Translations under genes and position numbers: made by a program
Shown: piece by piece, positions 37,838-47,488 of the stretch
How positions within the stretch are numbered: the stretch's first letter is position 1
How the letters are laid out: every line of letters begins with the position of its first letter
Assembly (NCBI GenBank): GCA_000621185.1
Contig: JHYZ01000021.1
Location: 1 to 64,000, forward strand
Source of the DNA: Franconibacter pulveris DSM 19144
GTDB lineage: Bacteria; Pseudomonadota; Gammaproteobacteria; Enterobacterales; Enterobacteriaceae
Direction: 5' to 3'
Length of the DNA stretch: 64,000 nt
Notes under the pieces: generated by a model
The model's database searches: none
Seen by the model: only the letters and a program-made list of their open reading frames with translations
What the model was told of the DNA's origin: nothing

Positions 37838-39664
37838 GTGGCGCAGGCGGAAGTTTATAATCAGGAATCGCTGGCGAAGCAGGTTTTACAAGAAACCTTC
37901 GGCTATCAGCAGTTTCGCCCGGGCCAGGAAACCATCATCAATACGGTGCTGGAAGGTCGCGATTGCCTGGTGGTGATGCCCACAGGCGGCGGTAAATCGC
38001 TGTGCTATCAGATCCCCGCGCTGGTGAAAGAGGGGCTGACCGTCGTCGTCTCTCCGCTTATCTCGCTGATGAAAGACCAGGTCGACCAGCTGCTCGCCAA
38101 CGGCGTGGCGGCCGCCTGTCTTAACTCAACCCAAAGCCGCGATCAGCAGCTTGAGGTTATTGCTGGCTGTCGTACCGGCCAGGTTCGCCTGCTTTATATC
38201 GCGCCAGAGCGGCTGATGATGGATAACTTCATCGACCAGATTAGCCGCTGGCCGCTCTCTATGATTGCCGTGGACGAAGCGCACTGTATTTCCCAGTGGG
38301 GGCACGATTTCCGCCCGGAATATGCGGCGCTCGGCCAGTTGCGCCAGCATCTGCCGCAGGTGCCGTTTATCGCTCTGACCGCCACGGCTGACGACACCAC
38401 GCGCCTTGATATCGTGCGTCTGCTCGGCCTGCAGGACCCGCTGATTCAAATCAGCAGCTTTGACCGGCCGAATATCCGTTACATGCTGATGGAGAAATTC
38501 AAGCCGCTCGACCAGCTTATGCGCTACGTGCAGGAGCAGCGAGGCAAGTCAGGCATTATCTACTGCAACAGCCGCGCAAAGGTGGAAGACACCGCTGCGC
38601 GCCTGCAAAGCAAAGGCATCAGCGCAGGGGCGTACCACGCCGGGCTGGAGCCGCAGGTCCGCGCCGAGGTGCAGGAGAAATTCCAGCGCGACGATTTGCA
38701 AATCGTGGTGGCGACAGTCGCGTTCGGTATGGGCATCAACAAGCCCAACGTGCGCTTTGTGGTGCACTTCGACATTCCGCGCAATATCGAGTCTTATTAT
38801 CAGGAAACAGGGCGCGCCGGGCGCGACGGCCTGCCCGCCGAAGCGATGCTGTTTTACGACCCGGCGGACATGGCCTGGCTGCGCAAATGCCTTGAAGAAA
38901 AACAACCCGGGCAGCTGCAGGATATTGAGCGCCATAAGCTCAACGCCATGGGCGCCTTCGCTGAAGCGCAAACCTGCCGCCGTCTGGTGCTGCTTAACTA
39001 TTTCGGCGAAGGGCGCCAGCAGCCCTGCGGCAACTGCGATATCTGTCTCGACCCGCCGCGCCGTTACGACGGTCTGCTGGACGCGCAAAAGGCGCTCTCG
39101 ACGATTGCGCGCGTTAACCAGCGCTTCGGTATGGGTTATGTGGTGGAAGTGCTGCGCGGGGCGAACAACCAGCGCATTCGCGAACTGGGGCACGACAAGC
39201 TGAAGGTGTACGGTATTGGCCGCGATCAGAGCCATGAGCACTGGGTCAGCGTTATCCGCCAGCTTATTCATCTCGGCGTGGTGACGCAAAACATCGCCGC
39301 GCACTCCGCGCTGCAACTTACTGAAGCGGCGCGTCCGTTTCTGCGCGGTGAAGCGCCGCTGATGCTGGCGGTGCCGCGCGTCGCCGCCCTTAAACCGCGC
39401 GTGGCGCAGAAATCTTACGGCGGCAACTATGACCGCAAGCTATTCGCTAAACTGCGCAAGCTGCGTAAAGCCATCGCCGATGAAGAGAATATTCCGCCTT
39501 ACGTGGTGTTCAACGACGCCACGCTGATAGAAATGGCGGAGCAGATGCCGCTTAGCCCCGGCGAAATGCTGGGCATCAACGGCGTGGGCACCCGCAAGCT
39601 GGAGCGTTTTGGCCGCGAATTTATGGCGCTTATCCGCAGCCATGTCGACGGCGACGATGAGTAA
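37838..39664 (+). CDS. recQ: ATP-dependent DNA helicase RecQ
   Basis: RecQ is a 3'-5' SF2 helicase of the RecF recombination pathway. I chose GTG 37838 (VAQAEVYNQESLAKQVLQET), preceded by GGTGGAG, giving 608 residues, close to E. coli. Walker A MPTGGGKS, DEAHCISQWGHDFRPEY, the aromatic-rich loop, and QETGRAGRDG are present. Four zinc cysteines occur in CRRLV and CGNCDIC, and the HRDC domain ends the protein. The frame remains open upstream into pldA, but that part is not homologous. Confidence 0.96.
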   Translation: MAQAEVYNQESLAKQVLQETFGYQQFRPGQETIINTVLEGRDCLVVMPTGGGKSLCYQIPALVKEGLTVVVSPLISLMKDQVDQLLANGVAAACLNSTQSRDQQLEVIAGCRTGQVRLLYIAPERLMMDNFIDQISRWPLSMIAVDEAHCISQWGHDFRPEYAALGQLRQHLPQVPFIALTATADDTTRLDIVRLLGLQDPLIQISSFDRPNIRYMLMEKFKPLDQLMRYVQEQRGKSGIIYCNSRAKVEDTAARLQSKGISAGAYHAGLEPQVRAEVQEKFQRDDLQIVVATVAFGMGINKPNVRFVVHFDIPRNIESYYQETGRAGRDGLPAEAMLFYDPADMAWLRKCLEEKQPGQLQDIERHKLNAMGAFAEAQTCRRLVLLNYFGEGRQQPCGNCDICLDPPRRYDGLLDAQKALSTIARVNQRFGMGYVVEVLRGANNQRIRELGHDKLKVYGIGRDQSHEHWVSVIRQLIHLGVVTQNIAAHSALQLTEAARPFLRGEAPLMLAVPRVAALKPRVAQKSYGGNYDRKLFAKLRKLRKAIADEENIPPYVVFNDATLIEMAEQMPLSPGEMLGINGVGTRKLERFGREFMALIRSHVDGDDE

Positions 39665-39735
39665 TCGTCAATAGCCACGCCTGCCTGAACGTGGCAGGAT
39701 AATTCTTCTGCGAATTTTCTCACGAGTACTTTCTT

Positions 39736-40356
39736 ATGCTGATGCTTTTTCTGACCGTGGCGCTGGTGCACCTGGTGGCGCTGATGAGCCCCGGTCCCGA
39801 TTTCTTCTTTGTTTCGCAAACGGCGGTAAGCCGCTCCCGTAAGGAAGCGATGATGGGCGTGCTCGGCATTACTTTCGGCGTCATGATCTGGGCGGGCGTG
39901 GCGCTGCTCGGCCTGCACTTGATCCTCGAAAAAATGGCCTGGCTGCATACCGCGATCATGGTGGGCGGCGGGCTTTATCTCTGCTGGATGGGCTACCAGA
40001 TGCTGCGCGGCGCGCTGAAGAAGGGCGAGCCTTCCACTGAGGCGCCGGAAGTTGAGCTGGCGCGCGGCGGGCGCAGTTTTGTGAAAGGCTTACTGACCAA
40101 CCTGGCGAACCCGAAAGCGATTATTTACTTCGGCAGCGTCTTCTCGCTGTTTGTCGGCGACAGCGTGGGCTCGCATGAGCGGATGGGGATTTTCGTGCTG
40201 ATAGCGCTGGAAACGTTCGCCTGGTTCGCGGTCGTGGCAAGCCTCTTCGCATTACCCGCCATGCGCCGCGGTTATCAACGACTGGCGAAGTGGATAGACG
40301 GCATGGCCGGCGCGCTCTTCGCCGGCTTCGGCATCCATCTGATTATCTCCCGCTAA
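39736..40356 (+). CDS. rhtC: threonine efflux protein RhtC
   Basis: RhtC exports threonine. It is a 206-residue LysE/RhtB-family inner-membrane protein with about six membrane segments and the family signature SPGPDFFFV near 19-27, plus NLANPKAIIYFGS. It is tail to tail with rhtB with no base between the two stop codons (TAA then TTA). Confidence 0.94.
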   Translation: MLMLFLTVALVHLVALMSPGPDFFFVSQTAVSRSRKEAMMGVLGITFGVMIWAGVALLGLHLILEKMAWLHTAIMVGGGLYLCWMGYQMLRGALKKGEPSTEAPEVELARGGRSFVKGLLTNLANPKAIIYFGSVFSLFVGDSVGSHERMGIFVLIALETFAWFAVVASLFALPAMRRGYQRLAKWIDGMAGALFAGFGIHLIISR

Positions 40357-40977
40357 TTACGCCTGGCGCGCGGCGGCAAGCAGCGCGCCCACCAGCATAA
40401 ACAGCGAGCCGAACAGGCGATTCAGGGCCTTCATCTGGCGAGGCCCTTTGATCCACAGCGCGATGCGCGTCGCAAGGGTCGCATAACCAATCATCACTAC
40501 GATATCCACCACCACGGTTGTTACGCCGAGGATCAGATACTGCATCGCCTGCGGCTGATGCGGCGCGATAAACTGCGGAAAGAGCGCAGCGAGAAAAACG
40601 ATGCTCTTCGGGTTGGTGAGATTCACAAAGACCGCGCGCTTAAACAGACGGCGGCGGGGCTGGCTTTGCGCGACGGCGTTTAAGTCGATGGCGCCGGCGG
40701 CGCGCCACTGCTGGATGCCAAGCCAGATAAGATAGGCCGCGCCTGCCCACTTTAAGATCTCAAAAGCCAGCAGCGAGCGGGAGAACAGCGCGCCTAAGCC
40801 CACGCCCACCAGCACGATATGAATCGCCAGGCCGAGCTGTAGCCCGGTGATGGACGCCGCCGCGCCGCGGTAGCCGTGGCTGATGGCGGTGCTCATGGTA
40901 TTAATCGCCCCGGAACCCGGAGAAAGGCTTAAAATCAGCGTGGTAAGAAGATAGGTAAACCACCATTCGAAGGTCAT
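40357..40977 (-). CDS. rhtB: homoserine/homoserine lactone efflux protein RhtB
   Basis: RhtB exports homoserine and its lactone. The 206-residue LysE-family protein has [17 protein letters not shown] near the N-terminus and [18 protein letters not shown]. Six membrane segments are expected. It is convergent with rhtC, and divergent from pldB. Confidence 0.94.
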   Translation of the reverse strand: MTFEWWFTYLLTTLILSLSPGSGAINTMSTAISHGYRGAAASITGLQLGLAIHIVLVGVGLGALFSRSLLAFEILKWAGAAYLIWLGIQQWRAAGAIDLNAVAQSQPRRRLFKRAVFVNLTNPKSIVFLAALFPQFIAPHQPQAMQYLILGVTTVVVDIVVMIGYATLATRIALWIKGPRQMKALNRLFGSLFMLVGALLAAARQA

Positions 40978-41086
40978 GTGAAATTCCCTGGCTGCGCACT
41001 TTTATGCCACAATACGCTAATGTAGAGGGTTGTGCTACGAGTCACAAAAAAAGCATTTTTTGGCGTTCGCACAGGGCAGGCAACCG

Positions 41087-42079
41087 ATGCATAAGCACAA
41101 AAACGGATGGTTCAGGCGGGAAAACGCCTTTGCGGCCTTCACGATGGGGCCGCTTACGGATTTCTGGCAGCAGCGCGAAGAAGATGAATTCATGGGCGTG
41201 GACGACGTGCCGGTGCGCTTCGTACGGTTTTGCGCCCCCGGCAATGACCGGGTCATCGTCGTCTGTCCGGGCCGCATCGAAAGCTATGTAAAGTATGCCG
41301 AACTGGCTTACGATCTCTTCTACTGCGGGTTCGATGTGTTAATCATCGACCACCGCGGGCAGGGGCGTTCCGGCCGACTGCTGGAAGATACGCACCGCGG
41401 CCATGTGGTGAATTTCAGCGATTATGTCGACGACCTGGAGCGGTTCTGGCAGCAGGAGGTGGCGAGCGGGCCGTGGCGTAAGCGCTACGTGCTGGCGCAT
41501 TCGATGGGCGGCGCTATTACCACGCTGTTTTTACAGCGTCAGCCGCAGGCATTTGACGCCGTGGCGCTCTGCGCGCCGATGTTCGGCATTACTATCCGCC
41601 TGCCGGACTGGATGCTGCGCTCGATACTGGACTGGGCCGAAGGCTACCCGAAACTGCGCGATGGCTACGCTATCGGCACCGGGCGCTGGCGCGCATTGCC
41701 CTTTAGTCTCAACGTGCTGACACACAGTCCGGGGCGTTATCGCCGTAACCTGCGTTTTTATGCCGACGACCCGGACTTACGGGTGGGCGGACCGACGTAT
41801 CACTGGGTGCGGGAAGGCATCCTTGCAGGAGAACAGGTGCTGGCAGGGGCCACTGCCGTCACTACGCCGCTATTGTTACTCCAGGCGGAAGCGGAAAGAG
41901 TGGTGGATAACCGCGCTCACGATCGTTTCTGCGAACTTCGCGCTGCGGCGGGCCATCCCTGTTGGGGGGATAAACCTTACGTCATAAAAGGCGCGTACCA
42001 TGAGATCCTGTTTGAAAAGGACAGCATGCGCGCCGAAGCCCTGACTGCCATCGTTGATTTTTTCGATGCGCATAACTGA
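41087..42079 (+). CDS. pldB: lysophospholipase L2
   Basis: PldB deacylates lysophospholipids at the inner membrane. The alpha/beta-hydrolase fold shows the nucleophile elbow AHSMGGA, the oxyanion region IIDHRGQGRSGR, and the catalytic His in KGAYHEILFE. I chose ATG 41087 (MHKHKNGWFRRENAFAAFTM), which gives 330 residues and matches the family start near RENAFAAF; the ribosome site is weak (GGCAGG). It precedes yigL by 49 bp. In E. coli, SgrS sRNA pairs within the pldB part of this message to stabilise yigL. Confidence 0.93.
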   Translation: MHKHKNGWFRRENAFAAFTMGPLTDFWQQREEDEFMGVDDVPVRFVRFCAPGNDRVIVVCPGRIESYVKYAELAYDLFYCGFDVLIIDHRGQGRSGRLLEDTHRGHVVNFSDYVDDLERFWQQEVASGPWRKRYVLAHSMGGAITTLFLQRQPQAFDAVALCAPMFGITIRLPDWMLRSILDWAEGYPKLRDGYAIGTGRWRALPFSLNVLTHSPGRYRRNLRFYADDPDLRVGGPTYHWVREGILAGEQVLAGATAVTTPLLLLQAEAERVVDNRAHDRFCELRAAAGHPCWGDKPYVIKGAYHEILFEKDSMRAEALTAIVDFFDAHN

Positions 42080-42128
42080 TTACCGCGGCCAGCCTTCTTG
42101 TCGCTTTACCTGAGGTTAAATTCATCCT

Positions 42129-42929
42129 ATGTACCATGTTGTCGCGTCTGACTTAGACGGCACATTACTTTCTCCGGACCACACGCTTTCCCCTTACGCC
42201 AAAGAGACGCTCAGGCTGCTGACCGCCCGGGGCGTACACTTCGTTTTCGCCACGGGACGCCATCATGTTGATGTGGGGCAAATCCGCGACGGCCTTGAGA
42301 TCAAGGCGTATATGATCACCTCTAACGGCGCGCGAGTGCATGATACTGACGGCAATCTGGTCTTCGCCCATAACCTCGACGCGGATATCGCCGCCGATCT
42401 GTTTGGCGTGATGTACAACAACCCCGACATCATCACCAACGTCTACCGCGATGATGAGTGGTTTATGAACCGTCACCGACCGGACGAGATGAAGTATTTC
42501 AAAGAGGCGGTGTTTAATTATTCGCTGTATGAACCGGGCCTGCTGGAGCCGCAGGGGGTGAGCAAAGTCTTCTTCACCTGCGATGTGCATGAAAAGCTGC
42601 TGCCGCTGGAGCAGGCGATTAACGCCCGCTGGGGCGACCGCGTCAACGTCAGTTTCTCTACGCTGACCTGCCTGGAAGTAATGGCCGGCGGCGTATCGAA
42701 AGGGCATGCGCTGGAAGCGGTGTCGAAAGCGATGGGCTATGGCCTGAAAGCGTGCATCGCCTTCGGCGACGGCATGAACGACGCGGAAATGCTCTCTATG
42801 GCTGGCAAGGGCTGCATTATGGGCAACGCGCACCAGCGCCTGAAAGATCTGCTGCCCGAACTGGAAGTCATTGGCACTAACGGCGACAACGCAGTGCCGC
42901 GCTACCTGCGTAAGCTTTTCCTCGACTAA
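42129..42929 (+). CDS. yigL: HAD-superfamily sugar phosphatase YigL
   Basis: YigL is a Cof-type HAD phosphatase acting on pyridoxal phosphate and on sugar phosphates; it relieves glucose-phosphate stress in E. coli. The 266 residues match E. coli, with DLDGTLLS near 9-16, ITSNGARVHD, GVSKGHALEAV and FGDGMNDAEML. Confidence 0.94.
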   Translation: MYHVVASDLDGTLLSPDHTLSPYAKETLRLLTARGVHFVFATGRHHVDVGQIRDGLEIKAYMITSNGARVHDTDGNLVFAHNLDADIAADLFGVMYNNPDIITNVYRDDEWFMNRHRPDEMKYFKEAVFNYSLYEPGLLEPQGVSKVFFTCDVHEKLLPLEQAINARWGDRVNVSFSTLTCLEVMAGGVSKGHALEAVSKAMGYGLKACIAFGDGMNDAEMLSMAGKGCIMGNAHQRLKDLLPELEVIGTNGDNAVPRYLRKLFLD

Positions 42930-42940
42930 CGGGCACGATA

Positions 42941-42967
42941 ACGAGTGGTTGCATTGTGACCACTCGT
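42941..42967. repeat. inverted repeat between yigL and yigM
   Basis: ACGAGTGGT (42941-42949) and ACCACTCGT (42959-42967) form a perfect 9-bp inverted repeat with a 9-base spacer. Overlapping it are GGTTG/CAACC and GTTGCA/TGCAAC repeats. No T-run follows. It may be an operator for yigM or a 3'-end hairpin for yigL. Confidence 0.6.
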
Positions 42968-43039
42968 CAACCAAATAGTGCAACTTTTCGCCAGCACCTC
43001 CGCTACAATTGCGCTCTCTTTTTTTGTGGGACAGGTGCT

Positions 43040-43939
43040 ATGGCGTTACTGATTATCACCACCATTCTGTGGGCTTTCTCTTTTAGCCTGATTGGCGAAT
43101 ATCTGGCAGGACATGTCGACAGCACCTTTTCCGTGCTGATGCGCGTGGGGCTGGCGGCGCTGGTCTTTCTGCCGTTTCTGCGCACCCGCGGTCAGAGCAT
43201 AAAAACGCTCAGCCTCTATATGCTGGTGGGCGCGTTGCAGCTTGGCGTGATGTATTTGTTCAGCTTTCGCGCTTACCTTTACCTCACCGTGTCGGAATTT
43301 CTGCTGTTTACGGTATTCACGCCGCTCTATATCACGATGATTTACGACTTACTGAGCAAGCGCCCGCTTCGCTGGGGTTACGCCCTGAGCGCATTGCTTG
43401 CGGTCGTGGGCGCCGCGATTATTCGCTACGACAAAGTCAGCGATCACTTCTGGACCGGGCTGCTGTTAGTGCAGCTGGCGAACATCAGCTTCGCCATCGG
43501 CATGGTGGGGTATAAGCGGCTGATGGAGACGCGACCAATGCCGCAGCATACCGCCTTTTCCTGGTTCTATCTGGGGGCGTTTCTGGTGGCGGTCGTCGCC
43601 TGGTTTACCATAGGCAACCCGCAGAAGCTGCCTACCACGACGTTGCAATGGGGCATTCTGGTGTGGCTTGGCGTGGCGGCTTCAGGGTTGGGCTATTTTA
43701 TGTGGAACTACGGCGCCACGCAGGTTGATGCGGGCACGCTCGGCATTATGAATAACGTTCACGTCCCGGCCGGGCTGCTGGTTAACCTCGCCATCTGGCA
43801 GGAGCAGCCCCACTGGCCGAGTTTTATTATTGGGGGTACGGTGATAATGGCCTCGCTGTGGGTCCATCGACGCTGGGTCGCTCCGCGCTCTTCACAAACG
43901 GCAGATGATCGCAGGCGTGCTGACGCGCCGAGCGAATAA
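43040..43939 (+). CDS. bioP: biotin transporter BioP (YigM)
   Basis: YigM is the E. coli high-affinity biotin importer, an inner-membrane drug/metabolite-superfamily protein. From ATG 43040 it has 299 residues, the same as E. coli, beginning [20 protein letters not shown], with ten membrane segments. The C-terminal tail [20 protein letters not shown] is nearly the same as in E. coli even though its DNA also encodes the end of metR on the opposite strand. Confidence 0.94.
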   Translation: MALLIITTILWAFSFSLIGEYLAGHVDSTFSVLMRVGLAALVFLPFLRTRGQSIKTLSLYMLVGALQLGVMYLFSFRAYLYLTVSEFLLFTVFTPLYITMIYDLLSKRPLRWGYALSALLAVVGAAIIRYDKVSDHFWTGLLLVQLANISFAIGMVGYKRLMETRPMPQHTAFSWFYLGAFLVAVVAWFTIGNPQKLPTTTLQWGILVWLGVAASGLGYFMWNYGATQVDAGTLGIMNNVHVPAGLLVNLAIWQEQPHWPSFIIGGTVIMASLWVHRRWVAPRSSQTADDRRRADAPSE

Positions 43940-44780
43940 ACGCCTCCGTCACCGGCTGACGCTGTTCGCCGTCGCGCACTGCGGCGTACAGCCGGCTCCA
44001 TAAGCCTTCGCCCAGGGTTTTGGTCACCACCAGCCCCTGGCGCTCAAAACTCTCCACCACCCAGTGCGGCAACGCGGCGATGCCCATGCGCGCCGACACC
44101 ATCTGAATCAGCAGCAGCGTGTTATCCACGCTCTTGAGCGAAGGACTGACGCCTGCCGGTTGCAGAAAATGCCGCCACACGTCCAGACGACTGCGTTGCA
44201 CCGGATAAATCAGCAGCGTCTCCCCGGAAAAATCTTCCGGCGCGATGCGGGTTTTGGCGGCAAGCGGGTGATCGGTCGCCAGCACCAGGCGCACTTCAAA
44301 ATCAAACATCGGCGAATAGTGCAGACCGCTGCGCGGCAGAATGTCGGAAGTCAGCACCAGGTCCAGTTCGCCCTGTTGCAGCGCAGGCTGCGGGTCGAAC
44401 GTCACGCCCGATTTAAAATCCATCTCCACCTGCGGCCACTGGCGGCGGAAATTCTCAAGCGCCGGGGTCAGCCACTGGATGCAGCTGTGGCACTCAATGG
44501 CGATGCGAAGCTTCGTCTGCTGAGGCTCGTTGCACGCCTGCAGCGCCCGGCCAATCTGCGGCAGAACCTGTTCGGCCAGCTGCAGCAGGATTTCGCCCTG
44601 CGGCGTAAAGCGCAGCGGCTGGCTTTTACGCACAAACAGCCGAAAACCGAGCCGCTGTTCAAGATCGCTGAACTGATGAGAGAGGGCGGATTGCGTCTGA
44701 TGCAGCGAGGCCGCCGCCGCCGCCAGAGAGCCGCAGTTTCGCAGCGCCTGGAGCGTTCGCAGGTGTTTAATTTCGATCAT
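43827..44780 (-). CDS. metR: LysR-type regulator MetR
   Basis: MetR activates metE and other methionine genes with homocysteine as co-inducer. The 317 residues match E. coli. The N-terminal winged helix-turn-helix contains [20 protein letters not shown] and [17 protein letters not shown]; the effector domain follows. It is divergent from metE, and its last 113 bp overlap the 3' end of yigM on the other strand. Confidence 0.96.
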   Translation of the reverse strand: MIEIKHLRTLQALRNCGSLAAAAASLHQTQSALSHQFSDLEQRLGFRLFVRKSQPLRFTPQGEILLQLAEQVLPQIGRALQACNEPQQTKLRIAIECHSCIQWLTPALENFRRQWPQVEMDFKSGVTFDPQPALQQGELDLVLTSDILPRSGLHYSPMFDFEVRLVLATDHPLAAKTRIAPEDFSGETLLIYPVQRSRLDVWRHFLQPAGVSPSLKSVDNTLLLIQMVSARMGIAALPHWVVESFERQGLVVTKTLGEGLWSRLYAAVRDGEQRQPVTEAFIRSARQHACDHLPFVKSAERPSVDGPTARPLSPYPQ

Positions 44781-44792
44781 GAAAGTCCTTCA
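44780..44792. promoter_or_regulatory. MetR-type binding site next to the metR start
   Basis: TGAAAGTCCTTCA fits the palindromic MetR motif TGAA-N5-TTCA exactly. It directly abuts the metR start codon on the minus strand, in the metR-metE control region. Confidence 0.55.
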
Positions 44793-44851
44793 CTTCGCCA
44801 TGAGGAATTTGCGCTTGAGGAATATACAGTACCTGCGGATTATGGATGTGT

Positions 44852-44875
44852 AAACATCTGGACGTCCAAACTCGT
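44852..44875. promoter_or_regulatory. tandem MetJ (Met box) operators
   Basis: Three consecutive 8-mers, AAACATCT, GGACGTCC and AAACTCGT, match the Met box AGACGTCT at 6, 6 and 4 of 8 positions. Tandem imperfect boxes are how MetJ-SAM binds methionine promoters. They lie between metR and the palindromic element upstream of metE. Confidence 0.6.
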
Positions 44876-44876
44876 C

Positions 44877-44983
44877 ATAATTCGACTTGCAGATGCGTTG
44901 GCTTTCCTTGCTCGCCCCAGTCACTTACTGGAGTAAGCTCCTGGGGACTCGCTGCGTCGCCGCCTTTCTGCAAGCCGAATTAT
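44877..44983. repeat. 107-bp imperfect palindromic element in the metR-metE gap
   Basis: ATAATTCGACTTGCAGA (44877-44893) and TCTGCAAGCCGAATTAT (44967-44983) are inverted copies with one mismatch. The centre has a second nested palindrome, CCCCAG...CTGGGG around CTTACTGGAGTAAG. The overall form resembles small non-coding palindromic repeats seen in intergenic DNA of Enterobacterales. It separates the Met boxes from metE. No second copy was noticed in this window. Confidence 0.8.
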
Positions 44984-45092
44984 TTAGAGTTAGCCCTTCG
45001 GGGGCGGATCCGAAATGCATACGGATTAAGAAGAACAGACGAACAGATTCATCTCCTGGCACGGGATTCATTCTTAAGAGAGGCAGAACATC

Positions 45093-47354
45093 ATGACTAT
45101 CCATAACCACACCCTCGGATTCCCTCGCGTCGGCCTGCGTCGCGAACTGAAAAAAGCGCAGGAAAGCTACTGGGCGGGCAATTCCAGCCGTGAAGAGTTA
45201 CTGGCGGTGGGCCGCGAGCTGCGCGCACGCCACTGGGAACAACAAAAGGCGGCGGGCATTGATTTGCTGCCAGTAGGGGACTTCGCCTGGTACGACCATG
45301 TTCTGACCACCAGCCTGCTGCTTGGCAATGTGCCGGCTCGTCATCAGAACGCGGACGGCTCGGTGGATATCGACACCCTGTTTCGTATTGGCCGCGGCCG
45401 CGCGCCAACCGGCGAACCTGCCGCCGCCGCGGAAATGACCAAGTGGTTTAACACCAACTATCACTACATGGTGCCGGAGTTCACGAAAGGCCAGCAGTTT
45501 AAACTGACCTGGACGCAGCTGATTGAGGAAGTGGACGAAGCGCTGGCGTTGGGCCACCACGTGAAGCCTGTACTGCTCGGTCCGGTGACTTACCTGTGGC
45601 TGGGTAAAGTGAAAGGCGAACCGTTCGACCGCCTTTCGCTTCTGAACGACATCCTGCCGGTTTATCAGCAGGTGCTGGCGGAACTGGCGAAACGCGGCAT
45701 TCAGTGGGTGCAGATTGACGAGCCGGCGCTGGTGCTGGAGCTGCCGCAGGCGTGGCTGGATGCGTTCAAACCGGCTTATGAAGCGCTTGCCGGCCAAATC
45801 AAACTGCTGCTGACCACTTACTTTGAAGGCGTGTCGGAAAACCTGGACACTATTGCCGCGCTGCCGGTGCAGGGGCTGCACGTGGACCTGGTTCACGGCA
45901 AAGATGACGTTAACGAACTGCATCGCCGTCTGCCTGCCGAATGGCTGCTTTCTGCAGGCGTTGTGAATGGCCGCAACGTCTGGCGCGCGGATCTTGCAGA
46001 AAAATATGCGCAGCTTAAGGATCTGGCAGGCAAGCGCGAGCTGTGGATCGGATCGTCCTGTTCGCTGCTGCACAGCCCTATCGATCTGAGCGTGGAAACC
46101 CGTCTGGATGATGAGGTGAAAAGCTGGTTCGCCTTCGCGCTGCAAAAATGTCAGGAGCTGGCGCTGCTGCGCGACGCGCTGAACAATGGCGATACCGCGA
46201 AAATCGACCAGTGGAGCGCGCCGATTCAGGCCCGTCGCCACTCGGCGCGGGTGCATAACGCCGCCGTAGGCAAACGCCTTGCCGCCATCACCGCGCAGGA
46301 TAGCCAGCGCGCCCATGCTTATCCGATTCGCGCCGAAGCCCAGCGCGCTCGCTTTAAGCTGCCCGCCTGGCCGACCACCACCATTGGCTCCTTCCCGCAA
46401 ACTACCGAAATCCGCGGCCTGCGCCTGGATTTCAAAAAGGGGAACCTGGATGCAAATCACTACCGCACCGGCATTGCAGAGCATATCAAGCAGGCGATTG
46501 TCGAGCAGGAGCGCCTGGGGCTGGATGTGCTGGTGCATGGCGAGGCTGAGCGTAACGACATGGTGGAATATTTCGGCGAGCATCTGGATGGCTTCGTCTT
46601 CACGCAAAACGGTTGGGTGCAGAGCTATGGCTCCCGCTGCGTGAAGCCGCCGGTAGTGATTGGCGATGTGAGCCGCCCGGAGCCGATTACCGTTGAGTGG
46701 GCGAAATACGCCCAGTCGCTGACCGACAAACCGGTAAAAGGCATGCTGACCGGGCCGGTGACGATCCTTTGCTGGTCTTTCCCGCGTGAAGATGTCTCCC
46801 GCGAAACCATCGCGAAGCAGATTGCGCTGGCGCTGCGCGACGAAGTGGCGGATCTGGAAGCGGCGGGCATCGGCATCATCCAGATTGACGAACCGGCGCT
46901 GCGCGAAGGGTTGCCGCTCAAGCGCAGCGACTGGCAGGCCTACCTGGCGTGGGCGGTGGAAGCGTTCCGCCTGAACGCCGCCGTGGCAAAAGATGAAACC
47001 CAGATCCACACCCATATGTGCTACTGCGAGTTCAACGACATCATGGACTCTATCGCCGCGCTGGATGCGGACGTTATCACCATTGAAACCTCGCGTTCGG
47101 ATATGGAGCTGCTGGAGTCGTTTGAAGAGTTCGAATACCCGAACGAAATCGGGCCAGGCGTGTATGACATTCACTCGCCGAACGTACCGAGCGTGGAATG
47201 GATTGAGGCACTGCTGGAGAAAGCCGCCCAGCGCGTACCGCAGGATCGTCTGTGGGTTAACCCGGACTGCGGCCTGAAAACCCGTGGCTGGCCGGAAACC
47301 CGCGCAGCGCTCGCCAATATGGTGAAAGCGGCGCAAAACCTGCGTCAGGCGTAA
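45093..47354 (+). CDS. metE: cobalamin-independent methionine synthase
   Basis: MetE transfers the methyl group of methyltetrahydropteroyl-triglutamate to homocysteine. The 753 residues match E. coli. The zinc site is in HTHMCYCEF (His641, Cys643) and NPDCGLKTR (Cys726); the N-terminal folate domain starts with [24 protein letters not shown] precedes the ATG. It is controlled from the metR-metE intergenic region. Confidence 0.98.
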   Translation: MTIHNHTLGFPRVGLRRELKKAQESYWAGNSSREELLAVGRELRARHWEQQKAAGIDLLPVGDFAWYDHVLTTSLLLGNVPARHQNADGSVDIDTLFRIGRGRAPTGEPAAAAEMTKWFNTNYHYMVPEFTKGQQFKLTWTQLIEEVDEALALGHHVKPVLLGPVTYLWLGKVKGEPFDRLSLLNDILPVYQQVLAELAKRGIQWVQIDEPALVLELPQAWLDAFKPAYEALAGQIKLLLTTYFEGVSENLDTIAALPVQGLHVDLVHGKDDVNELHRRLPAEWLLSAGVVNGRNVWRADLAEKYAQLKDLAGKRELWIGSSCSLLHSPIDLSVETRLDDEVKSWFAFALQKCQELALLRDALNNGDTAKIDQWSAPIQARRHSARVHNAAVGKRLAAITAQDSQRAHAYPIRAEAQRARFKLPAWPTTTIGSFPQTTEIRGLRLDFKKGNLDANHYRTGIAEHIKQAIVEQERLGLDVLVHGEAERNDMVEYFGEHLDGFVFTQNGWVQSYGSRCVKPPVVIGDVSRPEPITVEWAKYAQSLTDKPVKGMLTGPVTILCWSFPREDVSRETIAKQIALALRDEVADLEAAGIGIIQIDEPALREGLPLKRSDWQAYLAWAVEAFRLNAAVAKDETQIHTHMCYCEFNDIMDSIAALDADVITIETSRSDMELLESFEEFEYPNEIGPGVYDIHSPNVPSVEWIEALLEKAAQRVPQDRLWVNPDCGLKTRGWPETRAALANMVKAAQNLRQA

Positions 47355-47457
47355 GGTTTCGTCGGGGCCGGGGAGGGAGGTTGACCCGCCCTGCAAACTC
47401 GCGCGTCGTAGAGAGGTAAGGGAGCTGTCGCCTGCCCTGAGCGGCAGTCTGAAAATA

Positions 47458-47488
47458 AAATCGCCCGGCAAAACCGGGCGATTTTTTT
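47458..47488. terminator. bidirectional terminator between metE and dlhH
   Basis: TCGCCCGG (47461-47468) and CCGGGCGA (47474-47481) form an 8-bp stem, with seven T residues after it and A-rich bases before it. It overlaps the dlhH stop codon (47487-47489). Confidence 0.9.

Noticed and set aside
44877-44983. Palindrome upstream of metE as a riboswitch or T-box
   Set aside because: The symmetry is of a DNA palindrome with inverted ends, with no SAM-riboswitch or T-box sequence landmarks. Enterobacterial metE is controlled by MetR/MetJ.
45198-47471. 757-codon open frame on the minus strand opposite metE
   Set aside because: It mirrors metE, a certain gene with zinc-site motifs. The antisense frame has no recognisable domain and arises from GC-rich codon usage.
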